Of a stretch of DNA of 18,182 nt, positions 1 to 6,908 are shown in pieces (within the stretch, counting starts at the first letter, position 1; every line of letters starts with the position of its first letter). Both the position numbers and the translations under genes were made by a program. The DNA is from Nitratifractor sp. (GTDB taxonomy: Bacteria; Campylobacterota; Campylobacteria; Campylobacterales; Sulfurovaceae): assembly GCA_015490055.1 (NCBI GenBank), contig WFYP01000099.1, positions 1-18,182 of the forward strand. The letters run 5' to 3'. The notes beneath the pieces were generated by a model, which had not been told where the DNA came from, did not search any database, and worked only from the letters and a program-made list of their open reading frames with translations.

Positions 1-25
1 CAATGTTCTCTGGAAAATTTGCCAT
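1..25 (-). CDS. Start of an unidentified gene (partial, cut by window edge)
   Basis: Only eight codons are inside the window, reading MANFPENI from an ATG at 23-25 on the minus strand. An AAGGA ribosome-binding site lies about 8 nt upstream, which is the main support. It is the next minus-strand gene after the rhodanese, separated by the inverted repeat at 60-155, so it may or may not share a transcript with the sulfide genes. Too little is visible to assign a family. Confidence 0.45.
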
Positions 26-59
26 TTTTACATCCTTTGTTTTTTTAATTTATTTACCC

Positions 60-155
60 GTAGGGGACGACCTGTGTGTCGTCCCGCTAACTTCAAATAC
101 TTAAAAATATCAAAGCATTTTAAGCTAACGGGACGACACACAGGTCGTCCCCTAC
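60..155. repeat. Inverted pair of GTAG-headed palindromes (REPIN-like)
   Basis: Two perfect 27-bp arms (60-86 and 129-155) are exact reverse complements, separated by 42 bp of AT-rich sequence. Each arm is itself a palindrome: GTAG, then GGGACGAC, a 6-nt CTGTGT loop, and GTCGTCCC. The GTAG heads face outward, so the unit reads GTAG-hairpin ... hairpin-CTAC. This is the arrangement of REP doublets (BIME/REPIN). It lies between the rhodanese stop and the next gene. No coding capacity is visible. Confidence 0.8.
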
Positions 156-160
156 AATCT

Positions 161-203
161 ACATCCTATACCCAAAATCCTAGTATCCTAAGCCCTAACC
201 TTA
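161..203 (-). repeat. Stop-codon-proximal degenerate tandem tract
   Basis: On the minus strand the last codons of the rhodanese gene run directly into repeated TAGGAT-type units, ending just before the REPIN-like pair. The stop codon TAG at 188-190 is itself part of one unit. A 20-nt core is nearly the same as in the tract at 14055-14097 after the sulfite reductase gene, so these belong to one repeat family. Confidence 0.6.
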
Positions 204-577
204 GCCATATAATCCCTTGCCTTATCACCACGCAAGTAATCTACAGCTCCTAGTAATCCATCGGTTAAATAGCGTGCATTAAAGCCCTTTAGCTTTAAAA
301 ATAGTCTTGCTATTTCTGCTCTATCGTAATGAGGACATACTGTAACGATTGTTTTATTTTTATCTAACTCATTAATTCTGTTTGGCAATTCGTTTAAAGG
401 GATATTCTTCCCAAAGCCTAAATGCCACGCTTCATACTCATCTTTAAATCTAATATCGATAATTTCAGCCTTGCCCTCTTCGTAAAGTTTAAGCATCTCA
501 TCGAGTTTAATCTTCATCGCTTTTCGCTCATCGTAATCGAAACTTTTTAAGTACTCATCAAAACTTATCTCTTGCAT
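188..577 (-). CDS. Rhodanese-domain sulfurtransferase
   Basis: A single rhodanese domain of 129 residues, likely cytoplasmic because no signal peptide is seen. Residues 36-50 carry the conserved entry motif (AEIIDIRFKDEYEAWH, with D41 and R43). Residues 80-86 form the active-site loop, with catalytic C81 and a six-residue CPHYDR loop of the size seen in sulfane-sulfur transferases. The first ~30 residues are an extra helical extension. The family transfers sulfane sulfur from thiosulfate or persulfides to thiols. It follows the SQR-type gene by 55 bp on the same strand, so it probably handles sulfane sulfur made by that enzyme. The start ATG has a good AAGGAG site 6 nt upstream. The C-terminus runs into a tandem tract. 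Confidence 0.88.
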   Translation of the reverse strand: MQEISFDEYLKSFDYDERKAMKIKLDEMLKLYEEGKAEIIDIRFKDEYEAWHLGFGKNIPLNELPNRINELDKNKTIVTVCPHYDRAEIARLFLKLKGFNARYLTDGLLGAVDYLRGDKARDYMAKVRA

Positions 578-595
578 AATTCTCCTTTTCTAATT

Positions 596-620
596 GGTGC
601 AGTGAGGCACTGCACCCTAT
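596..620 (-). repeat. Hairpin singlet between SQR-type and rhodanese genes
   Basis: A perfect 9-bp stem (GGTGCAGTG at 596-604, CACTGCACC at 608-616) with a 3-nt loop. On the minus strand it is headed by ATAG, a variant of the GTAG head on other palindromes here. It starts 13 nt after the SQR-type stop codon. There is no T-run after it, so it is not a standard intrinsic terminator. It could instead set differential mRNA stability between the two genes. Confidence 0.7.
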
Positions 621-632
621 AACCTTCTACCT

Positions 633-1865
633 TCACCCTCTCTTGCCAAATTTATGTAGCAAGCTCTCTAACGCTTCTACTGCAACATCTGGTGGCATAT
701 GTCCGTGGGTGTAGTGGTATTCATCATCAAAGCCTGTTTTCATCATTTTAGCTATTGGTGAATGCCAAGCAAAGTCGTATTCGCCGTTATAAAGTGCATT
801 AGAGTAAATCAAAATTGCACTAAATCCGCCCATATTCATAATACAGAACACTTCTGGGTTAAATTTAACCTCTTCGTGTTCGATACCTTCGGTTTTTAAA
901 ATAGAACTTACAGCAACATCGGCTTGGTTAATTGCAATATGTCCAAGTTTTGGTTGGGCCAAAGCACTTACATCGCCGGCTGCAAAGATATTGTCAAAGC
1001 CTATATGTTTCATTGTTTTATCTACTGGCACCCAACCTTTATCGTCGCCTAAATTGCTTTTTGCAATAAATTGGGGTGCTTTATATGGTGGTATAATAAT
1101 TGCTAAATCACAATCCATACTGCTACCGTCACTAAAAATAACTTTCTCTTTTGTAATTTCTACAAGCTCTTTTGCGGTTGTTAATTCAATACCATGCTCT
1201 TGCATCAATTTGCCTACTGGTTCCCTTGCCCCATCACCTACATCTTCAAAGAAAATTTCTGCTGGAGAGAAGACATTAATTGTACTTTTTTCTCGTTTGC
1301 CCTCTTTGCGTAAACGGTAATCCATCATAAACATAATCTCACCAATAGGTCCTTCGCACGGAGCCTTTAAATTTGGAGCTTCGACCATTGTGCCAAATTC
1401 GCTTTTTGCAGCACCTGTTACTACATTTCCACCTTCAAAGCTTTGTAAACGCTCGTTTAATCTTTTTGCTTCGGTATCGTCGCATACAGAGTAACCAAAC
1501 TCTCTATATCCTTTAATTGCATCGTAATCTTTAATTGCACCAGATGCGATAATCAAATAGTCATACGGTAATTTATCACCACTTTTTAAAACTACCTCTT
1601 GAGCGTCGGTATCTATTAACTCAACTTCGCCCACTACAAACGCAGCTGTGTGTTTTCTGGCTTGCGGTGCAATATCGATATGCACATGTTCTAAACTTTT
1701 ACCATCAAATGCTACCTCTGGCAGTGCTGGTTTTTCTAAAGATGTATCTCTTTTATCAACTATTGTTACCTCAAAATGGTAATCGTAATCGCTTAATCTA
1801 TACAGTGCTCTAAGCCCTGCAAAACCGCCACCTATAATTACAACTTTTTTTAAATTACTACTCAT
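633..1865 (-). CDS. sqr: Sulfide:quinone oxidoreductase-family FAD flavoprotein
   Basis: A 410-residue FAD/NAD(P)-type disulfide oxidoreductase that most resembles sulfide:quinone oxidoreductase, which oxidises sulfide to polysulfide or sulfane sulfur at the membrane and reduces quinone. The N-terminal dinucleotide-binding motif is at 8-22 (VVIIGGGFAGLRA), and the second FAD motif is at 290-300 (FDNIFAAGDVS). Cysteines C128, C170 (in KAPCEGP) and C341 match the order and approximate spacing of the three redox cysteines of SQR; a fourth, C252, is extra. There is no signal peptide, so it is probably a peripheral membrane protein on the cytoplasmic face or moved by an unseen route. The start has an AGGAG site 7 nt upstream and a TATAAT -10 at 1898-1903. 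Neighbours are a thioredoxin-fold protein upstream and a rhodanese downstream. Flavocytochrome c sulfide dehydrogenase and NDH-2-like enzymes are the alternatives; the cysteine set favours SQR. Confidence 0.8.
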   Translation of the reverse strand: MSSNLKKVVIIGGGFAGLRALYRLSDYDYHFEVTIVDKRDTSLEKPALPEVAFDGKSLEHVHIDIAPQARKHTAAFVVGEVELIDTDAQEVVLKSGDKLPYDYLIIASGAIKDYDAIKGYREFGYSVCDDTEAKRLNERLQSFEGGNVVTGAAKSEFGTMVEAPNLKAPCEGPIGEIMFMMDYRLRKEGKREKSTINVFSPAEIFFEDVGDGAREPVGKLMQEHGIELTTAKELVEITKEKVIFSDGSSMDCDLAIIIPPYKAPQFIAKSNLGDDKGWVPVDKTMKHIGFDNIFAAGDVSALAQPKLGHIAINQADVAVSSILKTEGIEHEEVKFNPEVFCIMNMGGFSAILIYSNALYNGEYDFAWHSPIAKMMKTGFDDEYHYTHGHMPPDVAVEALESLLHKFGKRG

Positions 1866-1885
1866 GATTTTCTCCTTAATTGAGT

Positions 1886-1903
1886 TACTGTCAGTACATT
1901 ATA
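1886..1903 (-). promoter_or_regulatory. Promoter of the SQR-type gene with an overlapping palindrome
   Basis: A perfect TATAAT lies at 1898-1903 on the minus strand. It predicts a transcript start near 1891 and a leader of about 25 nt. The predicted start falls inside an 11-bp palindrome, TACTGTCAGTA (1886-1896), a typical operator position for a repressor. No convincing -35 is visible, as is common in Campylobacterota. Confidence 0.5.
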
Positions 1904-1926
1904 CTCTTAAATTTAAACTCTTTTTG

Positions 1927-2241
1927 TTACCTATGTAACATCTCTTCAAACCGCCTCGTTATCTCTTCGGCTTGTATTAAACCCTCTATAAAAATCTCAC
2001 CATCTAACACTAAAGTTGGGTCTTTACTTATGCCTAATGCGATTGCATCTTCTATACTGCTGTTATAATTAAATTTCAAACGAATTGGCAAATGTTTTAT
2101 TGCACAGCTAAGCCTTTTTGATAACTTGGCACTAAGTACCCTGTCTCCATAAATTGTACATTTATGGAGTGGTAAATTACTTAAATGTGCATTTAAAATT
2201 TCTCCGTCTGCCATTTCGTGGCATGCATCACCTATTATCAT
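1927..2241 (-). CDS. Thioredoxin-fold protein lacking the CXXC motif
   Basis: A 104-residue protein whose second half looks like a small thioredoxin/glutaredoxin-fold domain of the MTH895 / redox-active-disulfide type. It has a beta strand CTIYG (28-32), a helix, a strand, a cis-proline-like KDPTLVLDG (73-81), and a last strand plus helix ending at 104. In that family CXXC follows IYG-x-x; here those places are V35 and A38, so a classical dithiol is absent. Cysteines C7, C28 and C46 lie elsewhere. The start chosen is ATG 2239-2241, because it has an AAGG site and because the longer frame from 2304 runs backwards through a repeat arm. It sits just before the SQR-type gene, suggesting a role in sulfane sulfur binding or regulation (inference). 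Confidence 0.6.
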   Translation of the reverse strand: MIIGDACHEMADGEILNAHLSNLPLHKCTIYGDRVLSAKLSKRLSCAIKHLPIRLKFNYNSSIEDAIALGISKDPTLVLDGEIFIEGLIQAEEITRRFEEMLHR

Positions 2242-2267
2242 TTTTTGCCTTTTTTGAATATATACAT

Positions 2268-2334
2268 GTAGGGTCGATTTATCGACCTTAAAATAGGCAT
2301 TCATTGCAATTATTGGTCGATAAATCGACCCTAC
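2268..2334. repeat. REPIN-like inverted pair, GGTCGAT family, copy 1
   Basis: Left arm starts GTAGGGTCGATTTATCGACC at 2268 and the right arm (2315-2334) is its exact reverse complement. The spacer is 27 bp. Each arm is itself palindromic (GGTCGAT, TT, ATCGACC). Near-identical pairs lie at 6705-6772 and 13607-13671. The right flank ACGCGTATAT is shared with the copy at 13607. Confidence 0.85.
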
Positions 2335-2383
2335 GCGTATATTATTGTATAAATTTCAAATATTTATTGCCGTTTAAACACAC

Positions 2384-2409
2384 GGTGCGACACATAGGTC
2401 GCACCCTAC
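2384..2409 (-). repeat. GTAG-headed palindrome singlet after the RND gene
   Basis: On the minus strand this reads GTAG, GGTGCGAC, a 6-nt CTATGT loop, and GTCGCACC. It has the same stem length, loop length and head as the arms of the pair at 60-155, with compensating changes in the stem, so it is a sister family. It begins about 23 nt after the RND stop codon, with a GGATGAA tandem in between (2410-2432). No T-run follows. Confidence 0.75.
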
Positions 2410-2432
2410 TCACACTTCATCCTTCATCCTTA

Positions 2433-5400
2433 TTAAAGAGAATCTTCTACCTTCTCAATAGGGTTACTCTTTTTATTTCTTGGGTCGGTTGCGTATGCGT
2501 ACATTGGTACATAAATTAGTGTTAATAGTGTTCCTATCAATAAACCACCAACGGCAACATCTGCTAATGGTGATAGACGCTCTAATCCAACCGCTTGCTC
2601 TAGTGCTATTGGTATCATACCTGCGATTGTTCCAAATGCTGTCATCATAACAGGGCGGAAACGCACACGAACTGACTCAACTGCTGCATCAAATGGTGTT
2701 TTGCCCTCTTTTTCATACTCTTTGTAGAAGTCAATCAGCAAGACTGCATTTTTAATAATAATACCAAAGAGCAAGAGCAATCCAACCATCGATGGCATAC
2801 AGCTAGGTTTATGGAATATCAACATTCCCCAAGCAGCCCCAATCATAGAAAGTGGCAATACTAAAATCATAATAAGCCCTAAACGAACAGACTCATAAAT
2901 TGCAATTAAAATCATTAATAAAATTACAACACCAAAACCGATAGCTTTTATCATTCTTTTAAAGCTATCGTTAAGTTGTGCAATATCACCCTCTTGACTT
3001 ACTATAAAGCCGTTTGTATCGACTTTTTTAAGTGCATTTACTGCATCTTCTGTAATATGTGTAACTGGTCGCTTAGATCGGAAACCATTTACATCGATAC
3101 TATAAAGCATTTTATCTCGCTCAATTTTTGCCGGTACTAAGTGGCGTTTAATTGTTGCAACTTGACTTAATGGAATTTGCCCATTTTTTGTACTAATTGG
3201 CAACATTTTCAAAGTTTCAATATTTTGGCTAAATTTACCCTTAAGATAAATTCTTGCAAACTGTGTCTTCATCGAAGTAAAGTTCGCTGCCAATGAAGCT
3301 ACTTGCCCATGCAGTGGTATTTGCGAAATTATCTGCATTGGCGTTAGCCCATAACTTAACGCTTTGTTATTATCAATTTTAAACTCAATTTCACTAAAGT
3401 CTTTATCCCAACTTGTCGAAACTGATGTTAGCCCTTTAATATCTTTAATTGCATTTAGCACCTCTTTCGATTTAGAAGGCAAATCGTGGTAATCGCTCGA
3501 TTTAATACGCACATCAAGTGGTGCTTTAATACTAGATAGAGCCGTTGCACCGAAGTCATAAACATCATCTTTTTTAATACCATCAAGTTTCGCCAAGCGA
3601 TTTCTAATTTGACCCTCTAACTGCCAAATTGTCGCATTTCTATCGAAGCGGTTTACTGCTGTAACTGTAATTGTAGCCTCTGTTGGCAAATTACCACTAC
3701 CAAGGCTTAATACGCCTGGTTCACTACCAAATGCTATAGAGCTTCTAACAAGCCAAGGTTGTTTGTTTAGCCAATTTAAGAATGGTTGTAATTTTTTCTC
3801 GGCTGTATCAACATTTTCGTTTGCACTAAATGCAATTTGAGCTTTTATAATACCTGTATCCATTGGTGGCATAACATCTTTACCAATTAATGGCATAATA
3901 TTTTTAACACTTAAAACTAGCGTTGCCATTACAATCATTGTTAAAAACATTCGTCTAAGTGCCCACCATTTACCATTAGAGAATTTCAATACTCCAATAT
4001 ATGGAACAACCAAACGCCCAATAGTGTTTTCGTAAAGTGCTTCGAACCACTGCTCTATCTTTGTTTTACCTGTACCATTTTTATAAAGCCAAGTTGATAG
4101 GCTAGGAATAAAGGTAATTGATAAAAAGTAACTGACCAATAGTGCAATAATTAGCGTCTCTATAAGTGGGCGGAAAATCTTTTGTGGAAAATCGCCAACA
4201 AACATTAAAGGGAAAAGCACAGCAATAGTTGCTATGGTTCCTGCAAAAATTGGCGAAATTACCTCTTTTGTTCCCTTTCTTACTGCTGTTGTTAAATCTT
4301 CGTGCTCTTCATTTAAGTGCCTTTCAATATTCTCTAACACAACGACGGCATCATCGGTTAGCATTCCAAGGGCTAAAATAATAGCTGTATAAATTACAAT
4401 ATTAAGCTCGCCACCTGTTAGCCAAATAATCGCCATCGTAGCAAAAAACACCATCGGAATTGAAAGCCCTGCTGCAATAATTGCACGGAAATTTCCCAAG
4501 AATATCATAATAACAATCAGTGTATAAACAACTGCATCACGCAAAGCTTCTAGCATATTTGTATTGGCAGTTTCAATTAAATCTCGTTGTGTATCAGATA
4601 TACTAAAGTCGATATTTGGATAAAGCTTTTGCAACTTTTTCATCTCGGCTCTTGCAGCTTTAGATACACTTAATACGCTACCGCCAGGAGCTCTTTGAAC
4701 CGCTAGTGCAATACCTTTTTTACCATTTCCGATATATCCACTTGTTCTCTTTTTATAAGACCAACTAATTTTTGCAATATCACCTAAACGCAAGTTTGGC
4801 ATAACCGGTAGTTGTTTAAGTGCTTCAATTTGGTCTTTTTCACCATAATATGTAATAGTGTAAAAGTTATCTTTCCCTTTAACAAAACCTACTGGTGAGT
4901 CACGGTTTATAGAAAAAATTGCTTTTGCTAGTTTCGTAAAATCTACACCATATTTTTTCGCTTTAAATGGATCTACCTCTATATTAATAGCACTTTGGTA
5001 CCCGCCAAATACTTCGACATTACCGATTTTTTCATTTCCAAGCAGATATGGTTTTATAAAACTATCGGCAATTTTTCTAATATCTGCAACCGTAATATTG
5101 CTATCTTTTTTAGGGGTAAGAGTTATTACATCAACTGGTAGTGTAAAATCCCCAGCTGTATAAACCGCAGGTGTTACATTTTGCGGTAGTCGCCCTTTAG
5201 CAATAGAGAGGGCATTTGACACATCAACAGCCGCAGCTTCTAAGCCTTTTTTATACTCAAATTCAGCTTTTACAATAGATAAGTTTGCCACATTCACTGA
5301 GCTAACATCACGAACCATAGCAATACGAGAAATCTCCTCTTCGATTGGCTTACTTACAGTACTTGCTGCAACCTCAGCAGTAGCCCCAGGAACTTGCGTA

Positions 5401-5537
5401 ATAACCACAACTTGCGGTCTGTTTGCATCAGGAAAGAGGTTTTTAGGCAATACAATAAGTGCCACAACTCCAATGATAAAAAATGCCAATATCAAGCTAT
5501 AAAGCTGATAGGGTCGTTTATGGAAATAATCAAACAT
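2433..5537 (-). CDS. RND-family efflux pump, inner membrane subunit
   Basis: A 1034-residue AcrB/MexB-type proton-driven exporter, the normal length for the family. A first transmembrane helix (12-30) is followed by a large periplasmic domain (~31-330), then helices TM2-TM6 beginning near 335. The proton-relay aspartates D395-D396 are present in GMLTDDAVVV, and the partner lysine is in FGIIIKNAVLLID of TM10. A second periplasmic domain and the C-terminal helices complete the fold. It forms a tripartite pump with the adaptor, whose stop is 9 bp upstream, and the TolC-type protein. An AAGGA site sits 6 nt from the ATG. Substrate is not predictable. The DD pair with small hydrophobic neighbours fits drug or solvent export at least as well as metal export. 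TetR control is likely. Confidence 0.93.
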   Translation of the reverse strand: MFDYFHKRPYQLYSLILAFFIIGVVALIVLPKNLFPDANRPQVVVITQVPGATAEVAASTVSKPIEEEISRIAMVRDVSSVNVANLSIVKAEFEYKKGLEAAAVDVSNALSIAKGRLPQNVTPAVYTAGDFTLPVDVITLTPKKDSNITVADIRKIADSFIKPYLLGNEKIGNVEVFGGYQSAINIEVDPFKAKKYGVDFTKLAKAIFSINRDSPVGFVKGKDNFYTITYYGEKDQIEALKQLPVMPNLRLGDIAKISWSYKKRTSGYIGNGKKGIALAVQRAPGGSVLSVSKAARAEMKKLQKLYPNIDFSISDTQRDLIETANTNMLEALRDAVVYTLIVIMIFLGNFRAIIAAGLSIPMVFFATMAIIWLTGGELNIVIYTAIILALGMLTDDAVVVLENIERHLNEEHEDLTTAVRKGTKEVISPIFAGTIATIAVLFPLMFVGDFPQKIFRPLIETLIIALLVSYFLSITFIPSLSTWLYKNGTGKTKIEQWFEALYENTIGRLVVPYIGVLKFSNGKWWALRRMFLTMIVMATLVLSVKNIMPLIGKDVMPPMDTGIIKAQIAFSANENVDTAEKKLQPFLNWLNKQPWLVRSSIAFGSEPGVLSLGSGNLPTEATITVTAVNRFDRNATIWQLEGQIRNRLAKLDGIKKDDVYDFGATALSSIKAPLDVRIKSSDYHDLPSKSKEVLNAIKDIKGLTSVSTSWDKDFSEIEFKIDNNKALSYGLTPMQIISQIPLHGQVASLAANFTSMKTQFARIYLKGKFSQNIETLKMLPISTKNGQIPLSQVATIKRHLVPAKIERDKMLYSIDVNGFRSKRPVTHITEDAVNALKKVDTNGFIVSQEGDIAQLNDSFKRMIKAIGFGVVILLMILIAIYESVRLGLIMILVLPLSMIGAAWGMLIFHKPSCMPSMVGLLLLFGIIIKNAVLLIDFYKEYEKEGKTPFDAAVESVRVRFRPVMMTAFGTIAGMIPIALEQAVGLERLSPLADVAVGGLLIGTLLTLIYVPMYAYATDPRNKKSNPIEKVEDSL

Positions 5538-5546
5538 CTCTTATCC

Positions 5547-6593
5547 TTACTTTGAATTTTTAACAATCACAGGATAACCACTTATCAAGCGAAGTAAAAT
5601 ATCGGGTTTTGCAACTACAATAGTTTTACCCTCTAAATTATTACTTACAACTGCACCCTCTTGTGCACTATCAACAATATTAACCTCTATTGGTTTTACC
5701 TTTTTGCCATTTAACTCTAATACATAATTTTTACCATCTCTATTTAAAATAGCATCTAGTGGCAATTTAATCGCTTTGCCTTTAAACAAAACAACACTCG
5801 CATCAACTCTTTGACCTGCCGGAACAAATTTATCTATATCTGCTCTATACTCATTAAGTCCATTAAATGTTGTATTAAGTGGACTTAATGGATACTCTTT
5901 GCCATCAAATTTAAGAGCTTTTGCCGAATTTGGTAATCGTACAATTAAGTAACTTTTAGCTTTAGAAGTAAGTTTCATCAACGGTTTACCAGGCATAGCC
6001 AAATCGCCAGCACTTACCATACTTTTAGCTACGATTCCATCGCTAGGAGCTTTTACAACTGCGTAAGATAAGTTATCTAAAACATTAATCTTTTTAGCTT
6101 TAAGCGAAGCAATTTTAGCTTTTAGAGAGTCTATCTTAACTTGCTCACCATCGTATTGCTCTCTTGTCGCACCACCAACTTTTAAAAGTTTTGCTGTAGT
6201 TTTATGTGTACTTATAGCATTTGCAAGAGCAACTTTTGCACTATTTATAGAGTTATCAATAGACGCTACAGAAGCCTTTAGCGAAGTTGCATCAACTTTT
6301 ACTAAAACATCACCTTTTTTTACAATATCTCCACTCTTCTTAGCAAACAAAACTCGCCCTGGCACTTTAGAAGCCACCATAATATTGCTATCGCTTCCAG
6401 CCAAAGCAATAGTTGGCAAAGTCAGCTCTACATCTGAAACTTTTGGCTGCATTGTATTTACAATTACCGCATACTCATTAGCCACAGGCGTCTTCGCCTC
6501 GCTAGCTTTTCTCTTTTTAATTAATTTAATACCACCAACTACAAGTATGGCAACTATTAAAATAAATATAATAAACTTAACAATTTTCTTCAT
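5547..6593 (-). CDS. RND periplasmic adaptor (membrane fusion protein)
   Basis: A 348-residue HlyD/AcrA-type adaptor anchored by one N-terminal helix (5-25) with lysines after it and no lipobox. The first half of the barrel-sandwich (lipoyl) domain is at ~73-101. An alpha-helical hairpin rich in Ala, Lys and Ser runs to about 175, and the second lipoyl half follows at ~181-212 (VVKAPSDGIV). A beta-barrel and membrane-proximal domain end the protein. It bridges the RND pump and the outer membrane channel. A strong GGGGAG ribosome site precedes the ATG. Between it and the upstream tolC gene lies a 309-bp gap containing a candidate promoter, a solo transposon-end-like motif, a REPIN-like pair and a hairpin, so it may have its own transcription start. 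Confidence 0.9.
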   Translation of the reverse strand: MKKIVKFIIFILIVAILVVGGIKLIKKRKASEAKTPVANEYAVIVNTMQPKVSDVELTLPTIALAGSDSNIMVASKVPGRVLFAKKSGDIVKKGDVLVKVDATSLKASVASIDNSINSAKVALANAISTHKTTAKLLKVGGATREQYDGEQVKIDSLKAKIASLKAKKINVLDNLSYAVVKAPSDGIVAKSMVSAGDLAMPGKPLMKLTSKAKSYLIVRLPNSAKALKFDGKEYPLSPLNTTFNGLNEYRADIDKFVPAGQRVDASVVLFKGKAIKLPLDAILNRDGKNYVLELNGKKVKPIEVNIVDSAQEGAVVSNNLEGKTIVVAKPDILLRLISGYPVIVKNSK

Positions 6594-6636
6594 TTTCTCC
6601 CCTTTTTTTGTAAGCTATAAGCTCTATATTTGTGCG

Positions 6637-6644
6637 ATTTTATC
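6637..6644 (-). promoter_or_regulatory. Candidate -10 for the adaptor-pump genes
   Basis: On the minus strand the sequence TGTGATAAAATC lies 44-52 nt before the adaptor ATG, giving an extended -10-like GATAAAAT. No clear -35 is present. It would let the adaptor and pump be transcribed apart from tetR-tolC, across the repeat-filled gap. Support is by pattern only. Confidence 0.35.
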
Positions 6645-6673
6645 ACATATGCATCAATCCAAGAAAAGCACTT

Positions 6674-6691
6674 TGAGAGATGCCCTTAAAT
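6674..6691. repeat. Solo end motif related to the 16813-17085 element
   Basis: The minus strand reads ATTTAAGGGCATCTCT, against ATTTAAGGGCACCTCT at the left end of the 273-bp element (16811-16826): 15 of 16 bases. No partner end is found within this intergenic gap, so it may be a decayed remnant or a single end left by excision or deletion. Confidence 0.45.
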
Positions 6692-6704
6692 TTAGGTTTA
6701 TCTC

Positions 6705-6772
6705 GTAGGGTCGATTTATCGACCATAAAAACAGATATTCACCTCAATTATTGGTCGATAAATCGACCCTAC
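6705..6772. repeat. REPIN-like inverted pair, GGTCGAT family, copy 2
   Basis: Arms at 6705-6724 and 6753-6772 are perfect reverse complements and identical to the arms of the copies at 2268 and 13607. The 28-bp spacer differs from the other copies except for a shared AATTATT before the right arm (also in copy 1). It lies inside the efflux operon, between tolC and the adaptor gene. Confidence 0.85.
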
Positions 6773-6845
6773 ATATATATCAATATTTAATAGAACTTTC
6801 CAACTCTTAAAACAATGCCTATGAAATATTATCACATCATTAACA

Positions 6846-6858
6846 GTGGCGAAGCCAC
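6846..6858 (-). repeat. Short hairpin after tolC
   Basis: A perfect 5-bp stem GTGGC/GCCAC closes a 3-nt TTC loop on the minus strand, about 45 nt after the TolC stop codon and directly after its tandem tract. There is no T-run, so terminator function is doubtful. It has no GTAG head. Confidence 0.45.
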
Positions 6859-6865
6859 ACCACAA

Positions 6866-6908
6866 ATTCTTAACTCTTAACTCTTAATTCTTAACTCTTA
6901 ACTTACTT
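6866..6908 (-). repeat. Heptamer tandem tract on the tolC stop codon
   Basis: On the minus strand the last codons of tolC (GTT AAG TAA) run into five or so copies of a 7-bp unit ARTTAAG. The stop codon is part of the repeat. Because 7 is not a multiple of 3, successive TAA triplets fall in all three frames. The sense strand of the tract has no C. Confidence 0.7.

Noticed and set aside
2242..2304. Longer N-terminus for the thioredoxin-fold protein
   Set aside because: The extra 21 residues are translated from the repeat arm, and a better start with AAGG spacing lies at 2239-2241.
2304..2519. Plus-strand open frame of 71 codons starting in a repeat
   Set aside because: It starts inside the repeat arm, which reads VDKSTL in that frame, and continues antisense to the end of the RND gene. 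No ribosome site and no protein-like composition.
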